This document shows positions 29,004 through 39,674 of a DNA stretch of 64,000 nucleotides, one piece after another. Below the pieces are notes generated by a model that saw only the letters and a program-made list of their open reading frames with translations, had not been told where the DNA came from and did no database searches. Every line of letters starts with the position of its first letter. Within the stretch, counting starts at the first letter, position 1. Made by a program: the position numbers and the translations under genes. The DNA comes from Citrobacter portucalensis (lineage in GTDB: Bacteria > Pseudomonadota > Gammaproteobacteria > Enterobacterales > Enterobacteriaceae), in the NCBI RefSeq assembly GCF_002042885.1, contig NZ_MVFY01000008.1, positions 1-64,000 on the forward strand, in the 5' to 3' direction.

Positions 29004-31298
29004 ATGAACAACAAGATTCATTCACTGGCCTTATTGGTCAATTTAGGGATTTACGGGGTAGCCCTGCCAGCAATGGCAGAAGATCAAACCGATAGCGTCG
29101 CTGTCTCTCATGAAGACACCATCGTCGTTACCGCCGCCCAGCAGAACCTGCAGGCGCCGGGCGTTTCAACCATTACCGCTGATGAAATTCGTAAGAACCC
29201 TCCCGCTCGCGATGTGTCGGAAATCATCCGTACCATGCCTGGCGTTAACCTGACCGGTAACTCAACCAGCGGTCAGCGCGGCAACAACCGCCAGATCGAT
29301 ATTCGCGGCATGGGGCCAGAAAACACCCTGATTTTGATCGACGGTAAACCGGTTACCAGCCGTAACTCCGTGCGTCAGGGCTGGCGCGGCGAGCGTGATA
29401 CTCGTGGCGATACCGCCTGGGTTGCTCCGGAAATGATTGAACGTATTGAAGTGCTGCGCGGTCCTGCCGCAGCACGCTATGGCAATGGCGCAGCTGGCGG
29501 TGTGGTGAACATCATCACCAAGAAAGGCGGCGATGAGTGGCATGGTTCCTGGAATACCTATTTCAACGCCCCGGAACACAAAGAAGAAGGTTCAACCAAG
29601 CGTACCAACTTTAGTCTGAATGGACCGCTGGGCGGAGATTTCAGCTTCCGCCTGAACGGTAACCTCGACAAAACCCAGGCCGATGCCTGGGACATTAACG
29701 ACGGTCACCAGTCAACACGTACGGGCGATTACGCAGATACGATGCCTGCGGGTCGTGAAGGGGTTAAAAACAAAGATATCAACGGCCTGCTGCGTTGGGA
29801 TTTTGCCCCAATGCAATCGCTGGAGTTTGAAGCTGGCTACAGCCGTCAGGGCAACCTGTATGCGGGTGACACTCAAAACACCAACAACGATAACAAAACT
29901 AACGGGCTGGTAAAAAAATACTACGGTAAAGAAACCAACCGTATGTACCGCCAGAACTATGCGCTGACGTGGAACGGCGGCTGGGACAACGGCATTACCA
30001 CCAGCAACTGGGCGCAATACGAACACACCCGTAACTCCCGTTTGGGTGAAGGTCTGGCAGGTGGCCTTGAAGGGTTATTTAACAGTAATCAATTTACCGA
30101 CACTGACCTGGCGGATGTCACCCTGCACAGCGAAATTAGCATTCCATTCGACCTGTTAGTTAACCAGAACCTGACGCTCGGTACCGAATGGAACCAGCAG
30201 CGAATGAAAGACATGAGTTCCAATACCCAGACCTTTATGGGCGGGAACATACCTGGTGCCAGCAGCACCGATCGTAGCCCATATTCACAGGCTGAAATTT
30301 TCTCCCTGTTTGCTGAAAATAACATGGAGCTGACCGACAGCACCATGTTGACGCCGGGTCTGCGCTTCGACCACCACAGCGTCGTTGGCGACAACTGGAG
30401 CCCGTCCCTGAACCTGTCCCAAGGTCTGGGCGACGACTTTACGCTGAAAATGGGTATCGCACGGGCCTATAAAGCACCTAGCCTGTACCAGACTAACCCG
30501 AACTATATTCTGTACAGCAAAGGCCAGGGCTGCTATGCCACCGGATCTGCGACGGGCATTGGTTGCTACATGATGGGCAACGATGACCTGAAGGCCGAAA
30601 CCAGTATCAACAAAGAGATTGGTCTGGAGTTCAAACGTGACGGTTGGCTGGCCGGCGTAACCTGGTTCCGCAATGATTACCGTAACAAGATCGAAGCGGG
30701 GACTGTACCGCTAAGCAGAACGTCAATTACCCAGAAAAACCCGACTACGGGTAAAGAAACAACAACCTACACCGATATCTATCAGTGGGAAAACGTACCT
30801 AAAGCTGTGGTGGAAGGCCTGGAAGGGACGTTGAACGTACCGGTTAGCGAAACCGTTACCTGGACCAACAACATCACTTACATGCTGCAAAGTAAGAATA
30901 AAGAGACCGGCGAACGCTTGTCGATTATTCCTGAATACACGCTGAACTCAACGCTGAGCTGGCAGGCACGCGAAGATTTGTCACTGCAATCCACCTTTAC
31001 CTGGTACGGCAAACAGCAGCCGAAGAAATATGATTACCAGGGTAAACCAGTAACCGGCAGTTCAGCCCAGGAAGTTAGTCCGTACAGCATCGTCGGCCTG
31101 AGCGCGACCTGGGATGTGACGAAAAACGTCAGCCTGACCGGCGGCGTGGATAACGTCTTCGACAAACGTCTGTGGCGTGAAGGTAATGCCCAGACCACCA
31201 GCGACAACAAGACTGGCTATTATATGGCGGGCGCTGGCGCGTACACCTATAACGAACCGGGCCGGACGTGGTTCATGAGCGTAAACACCCACTTCTGA
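29004..31298 (+). CDS. fepA: Ferric-enterobactin TonB-dependent receptor FepA
   Basis: A 764-residue outer-membrane receptor. Signal peptide ends near PAMA (residue 25), TonB box DTIVV at 38–42, plug domain to about 175, then a 22-strand barrel ending in the aromatic THF. It is 18 residues longer than E. coli FepA (746), with differences in extracellular loops such as GNIPGASSTDRSPYS and SRTSITQKNPTTGKE, the surfaces seen by phages and colicins. The ATG at 29004 has AGGA eight bases upstream, and a longer frame from 28929 lacks support. Confidence 0.97.
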   Translation: MNNKIHSLALLVNLGIYGVALPAMAEDQTDSVAVSHEDTIVVTAAQQNLQAPGVSTITADEIRKNPPARDVSEIIRTMPGVNLTGNSTSGQRGNNRQIDIRGMGPENTLILIDGKPVTSRNSVRQGWRGERDTRGDTAWVAPEMIERIEVLRGPAAARYGNGAAGGVVNIITKKGGDEWHGSWNTYFNAPEHKEEGSTKRTNFSLNGPLGGDFSFRLNGNLDKTQADAWDINDGHQSTRTGDYADTMPAGREGVKNKDINGLLRWDFAPMQSLEFEAGYSRQGNLYAGDTQNTNNDNKTNGLVKKYYGKETNRMYRQNYALTWNGGWDNGITTSNWAQYEHTRNSRLGEGLAGGLEGLFNSNQFTDTDLADVTLHSEISIPFDLLVNQNLTLGTEWNQQRMKDMSSNTQTFMGGNIPGASSTDRSPYSQAEIFSLFAENNMELTDSTMLTPGLRFDHHSVVGDNWSPSLNLSQGLGDDFTLKMGIARAYKAPSLYQTNPNYILYSKGQGCYATGSATGIGCYMMGNDDLKAETSINKEIGLEFKRDGWLAGVTWFRNDYRNKIEAGTVPLSRTSITQKNPTTGKETTTYTDIYQWENVPKAVVEGLEGTLNVPVSETVTWTNNITYMLQSKNKETGERLSIIPEYTLNSTLSWQAREDLSLQSTFTWYGKQQPKKYDYQGKPVTGSSAQEVSPYSIVGLSATWDVTKNVSLTGGVDNVFDKRLWREGNAQTTSDNKTGYYMAGAGAYTYNEPGRTWFMSVNTHF

Positions 31299-31304
31299 TA
31301 ACGC

Positions 31305-31335
31305 TTTCCCTCTCCTCGCTGCGGGGAGAGGGAAA
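31305..31335 (+). terminator. Hairpin between fepA and entD
   Basis: TTTCCCTCTCC and GGAGAGGGAAA form a perfect 11-base stem with a 9-base loop. There is no T-run, so it probably protects the fepA end or lowers read-through into entD, which begins 12 bases later. Confidence 0.6.
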
Positions 31336-31346
31336 TTATAACTATC

Positions 31347-32004
31347 ATGCACACCACGCACACACCGCTCACTTTCGCAGACCACACGCTGCACATGGTC
31401 GAGTTCGATCCCGACAGCTTCCATGAGCGCGACCTGCTATGGCTCCCCCACCACTCTCAGCTTCAATCCGGTGGACGTAAGCGTAAAGCTGAGCACTTAG
31501 CAGGGCGTATTGCCGCAGTACATGCATTACGTGAATACGGTATCAAAACTGTACCTGGCATCGGCAGGCAGCGACAACCGCTGTGGCCACAAAAGTTGTT
31601 TGGCAGCATCAGCCACAGTGCATTAACTGCGCTGGCGGTAGTATCGACGCATCCCGTTGGGCTGGATATAGAAGCTATTTTTACGCAACAAACCGCAGTT
31701 GAGCTGGCTGACGGTATTATCGATAACCACGAACGACCGATTTTGCATCATTCTGAATTGCCCTTTCCACTCGCCTTAACTCTGGCATTCAGCGCCAAGG
31801 AGAGCCTGTATAAGGCGTTTTCCACTCAGGCATCCGGGTTACCAGGTTTCACCAGCGCAAAAATTACCGCACTCACGAATCAGCAATTAACATTGCAAAT
31901 CATGCCATCATTTTCGCCTAACCTCGCCAATCAGGAAATTAACGTGCATTGGTTTCAACGCGATAAAAACATCATTACCCTGTGTGCACCCACGCTGTCA
32001 GGAT

Positions 32005-32009
<5 letters not shown>
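31347..32009 (+). CDS. entD: Phosphopantetheinyl transferase EntD
   Basis: A 220-residue Sfp/EntD-type transferase that attaches 4'-phosphopantetheine to EntB and EntF. Motifs GLDIE and FSAKESLYKAF supply the Mg2+ ligands and the catalytic base. The family start KxTHTxL-like region matches, with a weak ribosome binding site. The C-terminus runs several residues past the E. coli end (NIITLCAPTLSGS). Its TGA lies inside the GTGATCC element of the following sugar promoter, so this is the junction with the accessory island. Confidence 0.93.
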
Positions 32010-33068
<1,059 letters not shown>

Positions 33069-33079
33069 GCGGAGGCACT

Positions 33080-33688
33080 ATGTCGTTAACACAATGGGGT
33101 GCTGCACTGGTTGGGTGCGCCACCCTGTTGCTGACGGCCTGCACGGTAGTTGACCTCGACGAAAACGGCAACCCCATCATCCCGGCCGACCCACAGGCCA
33201 AAGCCAGTTTCGACAATCAAACACCCGAGCAGATCGCGCAACAAACCTGGCAATCCCGCGTCCTGGATGCGGCAAAGCAACACGCTCTGGATGCGTCAGC
33301 GCTGAGCGCACGCCTGAAGACGCCCTCACCTACCGCCGAGAGCGTATTTGTGCGCCTGACCAGTCAGATTGAGAACGTCGATACCACCAATGCGCGCGAG
33401 AAAAGCATTGTGATGAGGGTCAATGACGCCCCTGTCACCATCCAAATAGGCCCGGTGATGCGCGGCAATGCCATTCGCGATGCGAGTGGGTTTAAGTTTG
33501 AAGACTTCACTAACCAGGTTCAGTTTGCCCAGCTTTCCCGGGCGTATAACCGCGAAGCGGTAAAACACTTGCCCGCAGTGGACAAAAGCTGGCAAGGGAA
33601 GCGTGCCACGGTACTGTTCGCCGTAACGCTGAATACAGGAAAAGCGGAAAACGCAGCAGCGTTAGCGCTGGAACAGGAGGCACACTGA
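33080..33688 (+). CDS. DUF2291 lipoprotein of sugar ABC operon
   Basis: A 202-residue predicted lipoprotein with lipobox LLTAC (Cys21) and the DUF2291 pattern (VVDLDENGNPI near the start, later an AFxFEDFTNQVQFA-like segment). DUF2291 proteins are commonly encoded inside RbsABC-type operons, suggesting an envelope accessory to the importer. Function is unproven. The gene starts 11 bases after the binding protein and its stop overlaps the ATPase start (TGATG). Confidence 0.82.
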   Translation: MSLTQWGAALVGCATLLLTACTVVDLDENGNPIIPADPQAKASFDNQTPEQIAQQTWQSRVLDAAKQHALDASALSARLKTPSPTAESVFVRLTSQIENVDTTNAREKSIVMRVNDAPVTIQIGPVMRGNAIRDASGFKFEDFTNQVQFAQLSRAYNREAVKHLPAVDKSWQGKRATVLFAVTLNTGKAENAAALALEQEAH

Positions 33689-35214
33689 TGAATAATTCCT
33701 CAGCAGATGACATCATCCTGCGCACACATGCCATCTCAATGCTGTTTCCCGGCACGATTGCGCTGGACAGCGTGGATTATCAGGTGTGGCGCGGTAAGGT
33801 CAACGTGATTATTGGCGAAAACGGTGCGGGGAAATCCACGCTGATGAAGATCCTCGCCGGTGTTCAGCAGCCCAGCAGCGGCGAGATGACGCTCAATGGT
33901 AACCCTGTTCGCTTCGCCAATACCCGGGACGCCGCGGCGCACGGGATTGGTATGGTGCATCAGGAACTTAACCTGTTTGAGAATCTCACCGTCGCGGAAA
34001 ATATTTTCCTTGGCCGGGAGATCCAAAAAGGCATGACCCCCATTGATGAGGCCGAACAGGAGAAGCGTACTGCGGAGCTGCTAACCCGACTCGATCAGCC
34101 CATTTCACCCCGCGATCTGGTCGGCAATCTCAAAGTTGGACAGCAACAGCTGGTTGAAATCGCCAAAGCGTTGGCGGAGGACGCTGACATTCTAATCCTC
34201 GACGAACCCACCTCGGCGCTGAGTAAAACCGAAGTCGAGATCCTGTTTCGCGTGATTCGCGAACTGACTCGCCAGGGCGTTTCGATAATCTACATCTCTC
34301 ATCGACTCGAAGAATTGATGGCGATTGGCGATGTGATCACCATTTTACGCGATGGCAAATTCCAGGCCGAAGCCAGAGTTAGCGATATCGATGTGCCGTG
34401 GATTGTGCGTGAAATGCTGGGCAGCGACCCGGTGAGTAATTTTCTTGAGCCAGGTCGCACGTTCGGCGCGCCGGTTCTCGAAGCGGAACATATTACCTGC
34501 GTCAATGCCGCTGGCAATGCGGTGGTCAACGACGTCACCTTTAACGTTCACGCGGGCGAAATTGTCGGTATCTATGGACTGATGGGGGCCGGAAGAACCG
34601 AATTGTTCGAGTGCTTGCTGGGTACTGAGCGCAACTACCTCGGTAAACTGTGGCTCGACAGCAAGCCAGTTCCACAACGCTTAACCACCGCCGACCGCAT
34701 TCGTATGGGAATGAGTCTGGTACCGGAAGATCGCAAGCGCACAGGCATTTTTCCCATTTCTTCGGTTGCCAGCAATCTGACTATTGCCAGCCTGTGGCGT
34801 CGCCTGCAGCGCGGTTTTGCCATCGCCCGCAAAGATGAGGAGGCAGTCGTCGCCAGCACAATTGGTAATCTGTCGATCAAAGTGTCCTCACCGGATGTTG
34901 AAATCCAGGCTCTGAGCGGGGGTAACCAGCAGAAAGTGGTGATTGGCCGCTCCCTACTTACCAATCCCAAAATTCTGTTCCTTGATGAGCCCACACGCGG
35001 CATTGACGTTGGCGCGAAAGCCGATGTGTTTCGCATGATGGTACAGCTCTCACAACAGGGTATTGCCGTTGTCTTCTCCACCTCGGATTTAAAAGAAATT
35101 ATGGCGGTATCTGACCGCATTCTGGTGATGTCTGGCGGCAAGCTCACGGCCGATATTATTCGCGATCGTGCCGAAGAATCGGCGCTGGTCACCGCAAGTG
35201 CTCAGGGGTTCTGA
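33688..35214 (+). CDS. Sugar ABC transporter ATPase (RbsA/MglA type)
   Basis: The 508-residue double ABC ATPase has the usual RbsA length. The N-terminal domain has Walker A GENGAGKST at 43–51, and Walker B LILDEPTSALS. The C-terminal domain has the degenerate Walker A GLMGAGRTE and signature LSGGNQQK, as is normal in carbohydrate-uptake CUT2 transporters. It energises import with the adjacent permease. Coupled to the DUF2291 gene by TGATG. Confidence 0.93.
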   Translation: MNNSSADDIILRTHAISMLFPGTIALDSVDYQVWRGKVNVIIGENGAGKSTLMKILAGVQQPSSGEMTLNGNPVRFANTRDAAAHGIGMVHQELNLFENLTVAENIFLGREIQKGMTPIDEAEQEKRTAELLTRLDQPISPRDLVGNLKVGQQQLVEIAKALAEDADILILDEPTSALSKTEVEILFRVIRELTRQGVSIIYISHRLEELMAIGDVITILRDGKFQAEARVSDIDVPWIVREMLGSDPVSNFLEPGRTFGAPVLEAEHITCVNAAGNAVVNDVTFNVHAGEIVGIYGLMGAGRTELFECLLGTERNYLGKLWLDSKPVPQRLTTADRIRMGMSLVPEDRKRTGIFPISSVASNLTIASLWRRLQRGFAIARKDEEAVVASTIGNLSIKVSSPDVEIQALSGGNQQKVVIGRSLLTNPKILFLDEPTRGIDVGAKADVFRMMVQLSQQGIAVVFSTSDLKEIMAVSDRILVMSGGKLTADIIRDRAEESALVTASAQGF

Positions 35215-35215
35215 C

Positions 35216-36304
35216 ATGAAAACACTACAATCTGCCGTCGTCGCACCGCGAGCCGGCGTCACCTTCTCGCGGGAAAATATCCTGCTGCTGATCCTGAAAT
35301 TACGTACCTTTATTGCGCTGTTTCTGATCGTCGGATTTTTTGCCTTCACCGTCCCCGGTTTCCTCTCTGGCGGCAGCATGGTCATTATGATCAAGCACAT
35401 CGCCATTAACGCGTTTCTGGCGTTGGGAATCACTTTCGTCATTATTACTGCCGGCATTGATCTCTCGATTGGCGCTACGCTTGGGCTATGCGGCATGATT
35501 GCCGGATGGCTGATCACCAAAGGCATTGTATTACCCATGTTTGGCATCGCTATCTTCCCCAGCGTCTGGGTGATTGTACCTGTCGTACTGCTGATTGGCG
35601 GATTGATTGGCGCAGCAAATGGCTGGATTATTACGCGCTATAACGTCGCACCTTTTATTTGTACGCTGGGCACCATGTACGTATTGCGCGGCGCGGCGAT
35701 GCTGACCTCTGACGGACAAACATTCCCCGGGCTTTCCGGCAATCCACAGTTGGGTAACACCGGTTTTGATGAAATTGGCGCGGGAACTCTGTTTGGTATT
35801 CCGTGGGCCATCTGGATGATGATTGTGCTGGCGCTGGTTATTGCCTACGTTGCCCGCCGTCTGCCCTTTGGCCGCCACGTGTACGCCATCGGCGATAACG
35901 AACGCGCTGCTGAACTGTCCGGGGTAAAAGTGAGGCAGGTAAAAATCTGGGTGTACACCCTGTCCGGACTATGCGCTGCAATTGCCGGAATAGTTGTTTC
36001 AGCACAACTTTCCGCTAGTCATCCGGCCAACGGTACAGCATTTGAGATGAACGCCATTGCCGCCGTTGTACTTGGTGGTACGTCGCTGGCCGGTGGTCGA
36101 GGCACCATCTTAGGCACGTTGATTGGCGCTTTCGTTATCGGTTTTCTGGCCGATGGTCTGGTGATGATGGGCGTCAGCGAATTCTGGCAAATGGTGATTA
36201 AGGGCATCGTGATTATTGTCGCGGTCATTATCGACCAGATGCAAAACCGGATGCAGCAAAAAGCCGCAGTGGTTGCGCAAAAGGCGGCGATGGAAAGTCA
36301 GTAG
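35216..36304 (+). CDS. Sugar ABC transporter permease (RbsC type)
   Basis: A 362-residue CUT2-family permease (BPD_transp_2) with about ten membrane segments. The motifs ITAGIDLSIGATLGLCG and AAVVLGGTSLAGGRGTILGT are typical of RbsC and XylH. The ATG at 35216 is one base after the ATPase stop. An in-frame upstream ATG at 35168 lies inside the ATPase gene. A REP pair closes the operon. Confidence 0.93.
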   Translation: MKTLQSAVVAPRAGVTFSRENILLLILKLRTFIALFLIVGFFAFTVPGFLSGGSMVIMIKHIAINAFLALGITFVIITAGIDLSIGATLGLCGMIAGWLITKGIVLPMFGIAIFPSVWVIVPVVLLIGGLIGAANGWIITRYNVAPFICTLGTMYVLRGAAMLTSDGQTFPGLSGNPQLGNTGFDEIGAGTLFGIPWAIWMMIVLALVIAYVARRLPFGRHVYAIGDNERAAELSGVKVRQVKIWVYTLSGLCAAIAGIVVSAQLSASHPANGTAFEMNAIAAVVLGGTSLAGGRGTILGTLIGAFVIGFLADGLVMMGVSEFWQMVIKGIVIIVAVIIDQMQNRMQQKAAVVAQKAAMESQ

Positions 36305-36315
36305 CCCTGAAATTA

Positions 36316-36391
36316 CGCCTGATGGCGCTGCGCTTATCAGGCCTACGTCGTGTATGACATATGGGCCTGATAATGCGCCGCCATCCGGCAG
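36316..36391. repeat. REP pair after the ABC operon
   Basis: CGCCTGATGGCGCTGCGC... with ...CTTATCAGGCCTACG (36316–36348) and an opposing GCCGCCATCCGGCAG unit (to 36391) form a BIME between convergent permease and symporter genes. Confidence 0.88.
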
Positions 36392-36401
36392 TGGGGAAAT
36401 T

Positions 36402-37748
36402 TTATTTCATGACGGCTTCAGCCTGCCCTGCCGAAACCTTATCATCCAGTTTAAACATCATCAGCAATCCCAAACTAATGGCATGGAAAATGGCAGGGAT
36501 CCCGGCAATTAAGAACATAATCGCCGTCATCGTTTCCGATGACACCGCCTCACCCGCTTTGTAACCGCTAAGGGAGAGCACTAGCCCAACCATCCCACCC
36601 GCCAGTGCCAGACCAACCTTCATCGAAAAAAGCGTACCGGCAGCGACAGCCCCAGACATTCTGACGCCGGATTTGTCTTCACAATAGTCGGCACAATCAG
36701 AAGGCAGCGCCCAGGCAGTAATCGAGCCAAGTTCAGCCATCAATACCGACAGCACCAGTAGAACACATGCCAGTGAGATTTGTTCAGGGTTAACGAAATA
36801 GAGACATAATGCCGCCACGCCACCGCCCAGTTGCGCCACCTTCAGCGTACCTAATTTCGAGAGCTTGTTGCGCTTAATCAGTTGAATAGCAATCATCGGC
36901 GCAATGATCCCCGCAATCGCTGTGGCCGAAAGCAGACCAGAAACAAAGCCATCCCCACGATTCAGGAAATACTTCACAAAATAAATAGTCACACTGCCTT
37001 TAATTACAAAAGCAATGGAGCTGGTAATTTTGAACAGATAGAAAACAACCACCGGTTTCGCTTTCAGCATAATTCCCAGTTGTTTGGTAAACGGGACTTT
37101 ATCGGTCTCCACGCTAACCTGATATCGCTCCTTTGTTCCCCAGAAACAGAGCAGCATAAACGCCGTGGCCAGCACGGCAATAAAGCTCATCGCCATCATG
37201 TAGGCGCGTGCTTCATCGGTTTTTCCATACCAGGCGACGAAAATCGGCACTACCATTGAGCAGATAAGAAAGGCCATTTTAGCCAGTGGGAAACGCCAGG
37301 AGTTGGCGCTTAAACGATCCATGGGATCGGCGGTGAGTGTCGTCAACAACGCCACATACGGCACCACCGTGGAGGCATACATCAGGATCAGAAATAGATA
37401 GGTAATCACTGCATAGACTAGCTTTCCAGTGGGTGAAAAGTCCGGCGCCAGAAAGACTAAAAAACAGGAAATACCGTAAGGGATCGCCAACCAGAGCAAA
37501 AAAGGACGATACGAGCCGTGCTTTGTCCGCGTGCGATCGGAGATATTACCGATAAATGGATCATAGAAGGCATCAACCAGACGGGCAACAATAAACAATA
37601 TCCCCATCGCCGCTGCCGAAATCCCTAAAACATCGGTATAAAAATAGGGCAAAAACATCATCGTCATCCCAAGAAAAATGTTCGCTGACGAATCACCTAA
37701 CCCATAACAGATCTTCTCTTTGATACTCAATTTATGCTGTTGACTCAT
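36402..37748 (-). CDS. GPH-family glycoside/pentoside symporter
   Basis: A 448-residue glycoside-pentoside-hexuronide:cation symporter of the MFS superfamily, the XylP/YicJ/MelB type. It has about 12 membrane segments, the N-terminal YGLGDSSANIFLG and the loop DPFIGNISDRTRTKHGSYRPF. It is divergent from the apiosidase-like hydrolase gene, and both promoters carry the same palindrome. A likely role is import of intact apiosides for cytoplasmic hydrolysis (inference). GAGGG precedes the ATG. Confidence 0.88.
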   Translation of the reverse strand: MSQQHKLSIKEKICYGLGDSSANIFLGMTMMFLPYFYTDVLGISAAAMGILFIVARLVDAFYDPFIGNISDRTRTKHGSYRPFLLWLAIPYGISCFLVFLAPDFSPTGKLVYAVITYLFLILMYASTVVPYVALLTTLTADPMDRLSANSWRFPLAKMAFLICSMVVPIFVAWYGKTDEARAYMMAMSFIAVLATAFMLLCFWGTKERYQVSVETDKVPFTKQLGIMLKAKPVVVFYLFKITSSIAFVIKGSVTIYFVKYFLNRGDGFVSGLLSATAIAGIIAPMIAIQLIKRNKLSKLGTLKVAQLGGGVAALCLYFVNPEQISLACVLLVLSVLMAELGSITAWALPSDCADYCEDKSGVRMSGAVAAGTLFSMKVGLALAGGMVGLVLSLSGYKAGEAVSSETMTAIMFLIAGIPAIFHAISLGLLMMFKLDDKVSAGQAEAVMK

Positions 37749-37762
37749 GAGAAACCCTCTTT

Positions 37763-37778
37763 ATGAATATATATTCAT
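37763..37778 (-). promoter_or_regulatory. Palindromic operator before the symporter gene
   Basis: ATGAATATATATTCAT is a perfect 16-base palindrome 15–30 bases before the symporter ATG. It shares the TGAATA-N2-TATTCA core with sites at 32099, 38124 and 40810. Confidence 0.75.
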
Positions 37779-38123
37779 TATCGAATTACTATTCACACAA
37801 AGGTTAAGCCCACGAATTTAGCGCTGGCAAGTGGTTAGTCGTGACATTGTTACCAGTATCACAATTAACCTCATTCTTTTGCTCCTAAGCGCGCCGTCAT
37901 CTAGTGGCGAAATGTCATCTTATTAATAAACAAGACGTTTATGCTGGCTGGCCGTTTCTCTCGTCATTCAGATAACGCTTACTCCTTTCAGTCTCACAGT
38001 AAAAACCTCACAGTAATCAGCAGAAATGGCGGCGTTTTTGTGATCGCATGCTCATTTTTTCGCCTTGACAGTGGAATGTTAACGGTAACCTCCCTTACTC
38101 TCATCGTGAATATAAAATCACAA

Positions 38124-38139
38124 TGGAATATATATTCCA
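38124..38139 (+). promoter_or_regulatory. Palindromic operator before the hydrolase gene
   Basis: TGGAATATATATTCCA is a perfect 16-base palindrome immediately before the AGGAGAGG ribosome binding site. It has the shared core with a GG/CC variation, as also at 40898–40915. Confidence 0.75.
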
Positions 38140-38152
38140 AAGGAGAGGTGCT

Positions 38153-39625
38153 ATGAGCGAACAAAGTATTGCCCTGTGGGGGCGGTTTGAGTATCAAGTC
38201 ACGGACGTTGACGATCCTCGCCATTTTACCGACACCGAGCTATCAGCCACCTTTACCTGCGGCGAAGAATCCCGCACGGTTTGGGGCTTTTACAACGGTA
38301 ACGGTCAGTTCATACTGCGCTTTATGCCGGATATCCCCGGCGTCTGGCACTATCGCATCAGCTCAAATATTCCTTCGCAGTCCCCTGTCGAAGGAACGTT
38401 TACCTGCGTCCCTGAAACACAGTTAACCGGCCCGGTACAGCGTGATGGCGACGGGCACTTCCGCTATGCCAATGGCAACGCGTTTTATCCTTTTGGCACC
38501 ACGGCCTACGTCTGGAACTACCAACCGGACGATATACAGCAAAAAACGCTGGCATCGCTGGCGGCGAGTCCGTTCAATAAAATCCGCATGTGCGTATTTC
38601 CTAAACACTATCGCTACAATCTGCAGGAACCGATGCGCTTCCCCTTTCCGGGTACCCTCGACCAGGGATTTGATTTTACCCGCTTCGATACCACCTTTTT
38701 TGCCCAGTTGGAGAGTCAAATACAAAAGCTGGATGAACTGAATATTGAGGTGGATTTGATCCTCTTTCATCCGTACGACCGCTGGGGATTTTCCGCCATG
38801 TCGCAGGAGACCGATCGCCGCTATCTCCGCTACGTGGTGGCACGCCTCGCATCGTTTAAAAATATTTGGTGGTCGCTGGCCAATGAGTTCGACCTGCTGA
38901 AAGAAAAACCGATGTCATTCTGGGATGCCGCCATAGCGCAAATCAAACGCGAGGATCCCTCTTCGCACATGATCTCCATTCATAACTGGCACAACCCGCC
39001 GATCCACTACCGCTCAAATGCGCACTGGTACGATCATCACAATCCCGCGCTCACCCACGCCAGCATCCAGCACCACGATATGCACTTTGTCCCGGAATGG
39101 CGGCAGACATTTGCCAAACCCATTGTCATTGACGAATGCTGCTATGAAGGCAATGTCGATCTCGGCTGGGGCAATATCACCGGAGAAAAAATGACTGCAT
39201 TGTTCTGGCATGGCGTAATACTCGGCGGCTATGTCACTCACGGCGAAACATACCTGAATGAAGATGAGATTATTTGGTGGTCACATGGCGGCACGCTCAA
39301 AGGAACAAGCATCCCGCGCATCGCTTTTTTGCGCAACATCCTTGAGGAAGGACAAGCCAAACGCCTGACACCGCTCCCGTGGGGTAGCCACTGGGATACG
39401 TCGATGGGGATAAGCTGCGAGGGCAACTGGGGACTGTTCTATTTTGGCGATCATTGCCCTGCCTACAAGATGATGACTATGTTGCCGGAGAATACGGCGT
39501 GGAAGGTCGATATTATTGATACCTGGGCCATGACGATCACGCCGGTTGCGGGGGTTATCCAACACGGTGACAAGCTGGATCTACCGGCTAAGCCATGGAT
39601 TGCTCTACGCTTAATAAAACTCTGA
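38153..39625 (+). CDS. Cytoplasmic apiosidase-like glycoside hydrolase (GH140-like)
   Basis: A 490-residue protein with a DUF5060-like beta-sandwich (about 5–85), a DUF4038/apiosidase-like TIM barrel (about 100–400) and a C-terminal beta domain. SLANEF (E245) and IVIDECC (E328) have the positions of acid/base and nucleophile glutamates in clan GH-A-like barrels, which is inference. There is no signal peptide, so it should act in the cytoplasm on imported glycosides. Its neighbours fit release of D-apiose from apiosides. The ATG at 38153 follows AGGAGAGG. The in-frame ATG at 38123 lies within the operator. Confidence 0.8.
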   Translation: MSEQSIALWGRFEYQVTDVDDPRHFTDTELSATFTCGEESRTVWGFYNGNGQFILRFMPDIPGVWHYRISSNIPSQSPVEGTFTCVPETQLTGPVQRDGDGHFRYANGNAFYPFGTTAYVWNYQPDDIQQKTLASLAASPFNKIRMCVFPKHYRYNLQEPMRFPFPGTLDQGFDFTRFDTTFFAQLESQIQKLDELNIEVDLILFHPYDRWGFSAMSQETDRRYLRYVVARLASFKNIWWSLANEFDLLKEKPMSFWDAAIAQIKREDPSSHMISIHNWHNPPIHYRSNAHWYDHHNPALTHASIQHHDMHFVPEWRQTFAKPIVIDECCYEGNVDLGWGNITGEKMTALFWHGVILGGYVTHGETYLNEDEIIWWSHGGTLKGTSIPRIAFLRNILEEGQAKRLTPLPWGSHWDTSMGISCEGNWGLFYFGDHCPAYKMMTMLPENTAWKVDIIDTWAMTITPVAGVIQHGDKLDLPAKPWIALRLIKL

Positions 39626-39674
39626 TAACTACAGCCAGCCCCAGGGGCTGGCGATAACTTGACTCACCGCGGCG

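Larger units (their letters stand above)
37749..38152. other. Divergent control region symporter / hydrolase
   Basis: This 404-base region has palindromes at both ends (37763–37778 and 38124–38139), a TGTGA-TCGCAT-GCTCA sequence at 38039–38054 (CRP-like with one good half) and a consensus -35 TTGACA at 38065–38070 without a convincing -10. No gene was seen. Confidence 0.6.

Noticed and set aside
38107-38122. CRP site immediately before the hydrolase operator
   Set aside because: TGAATATAAAATCACA has a perfect right half but a poor left half, and its position so near the start codon is unlikely for activation.
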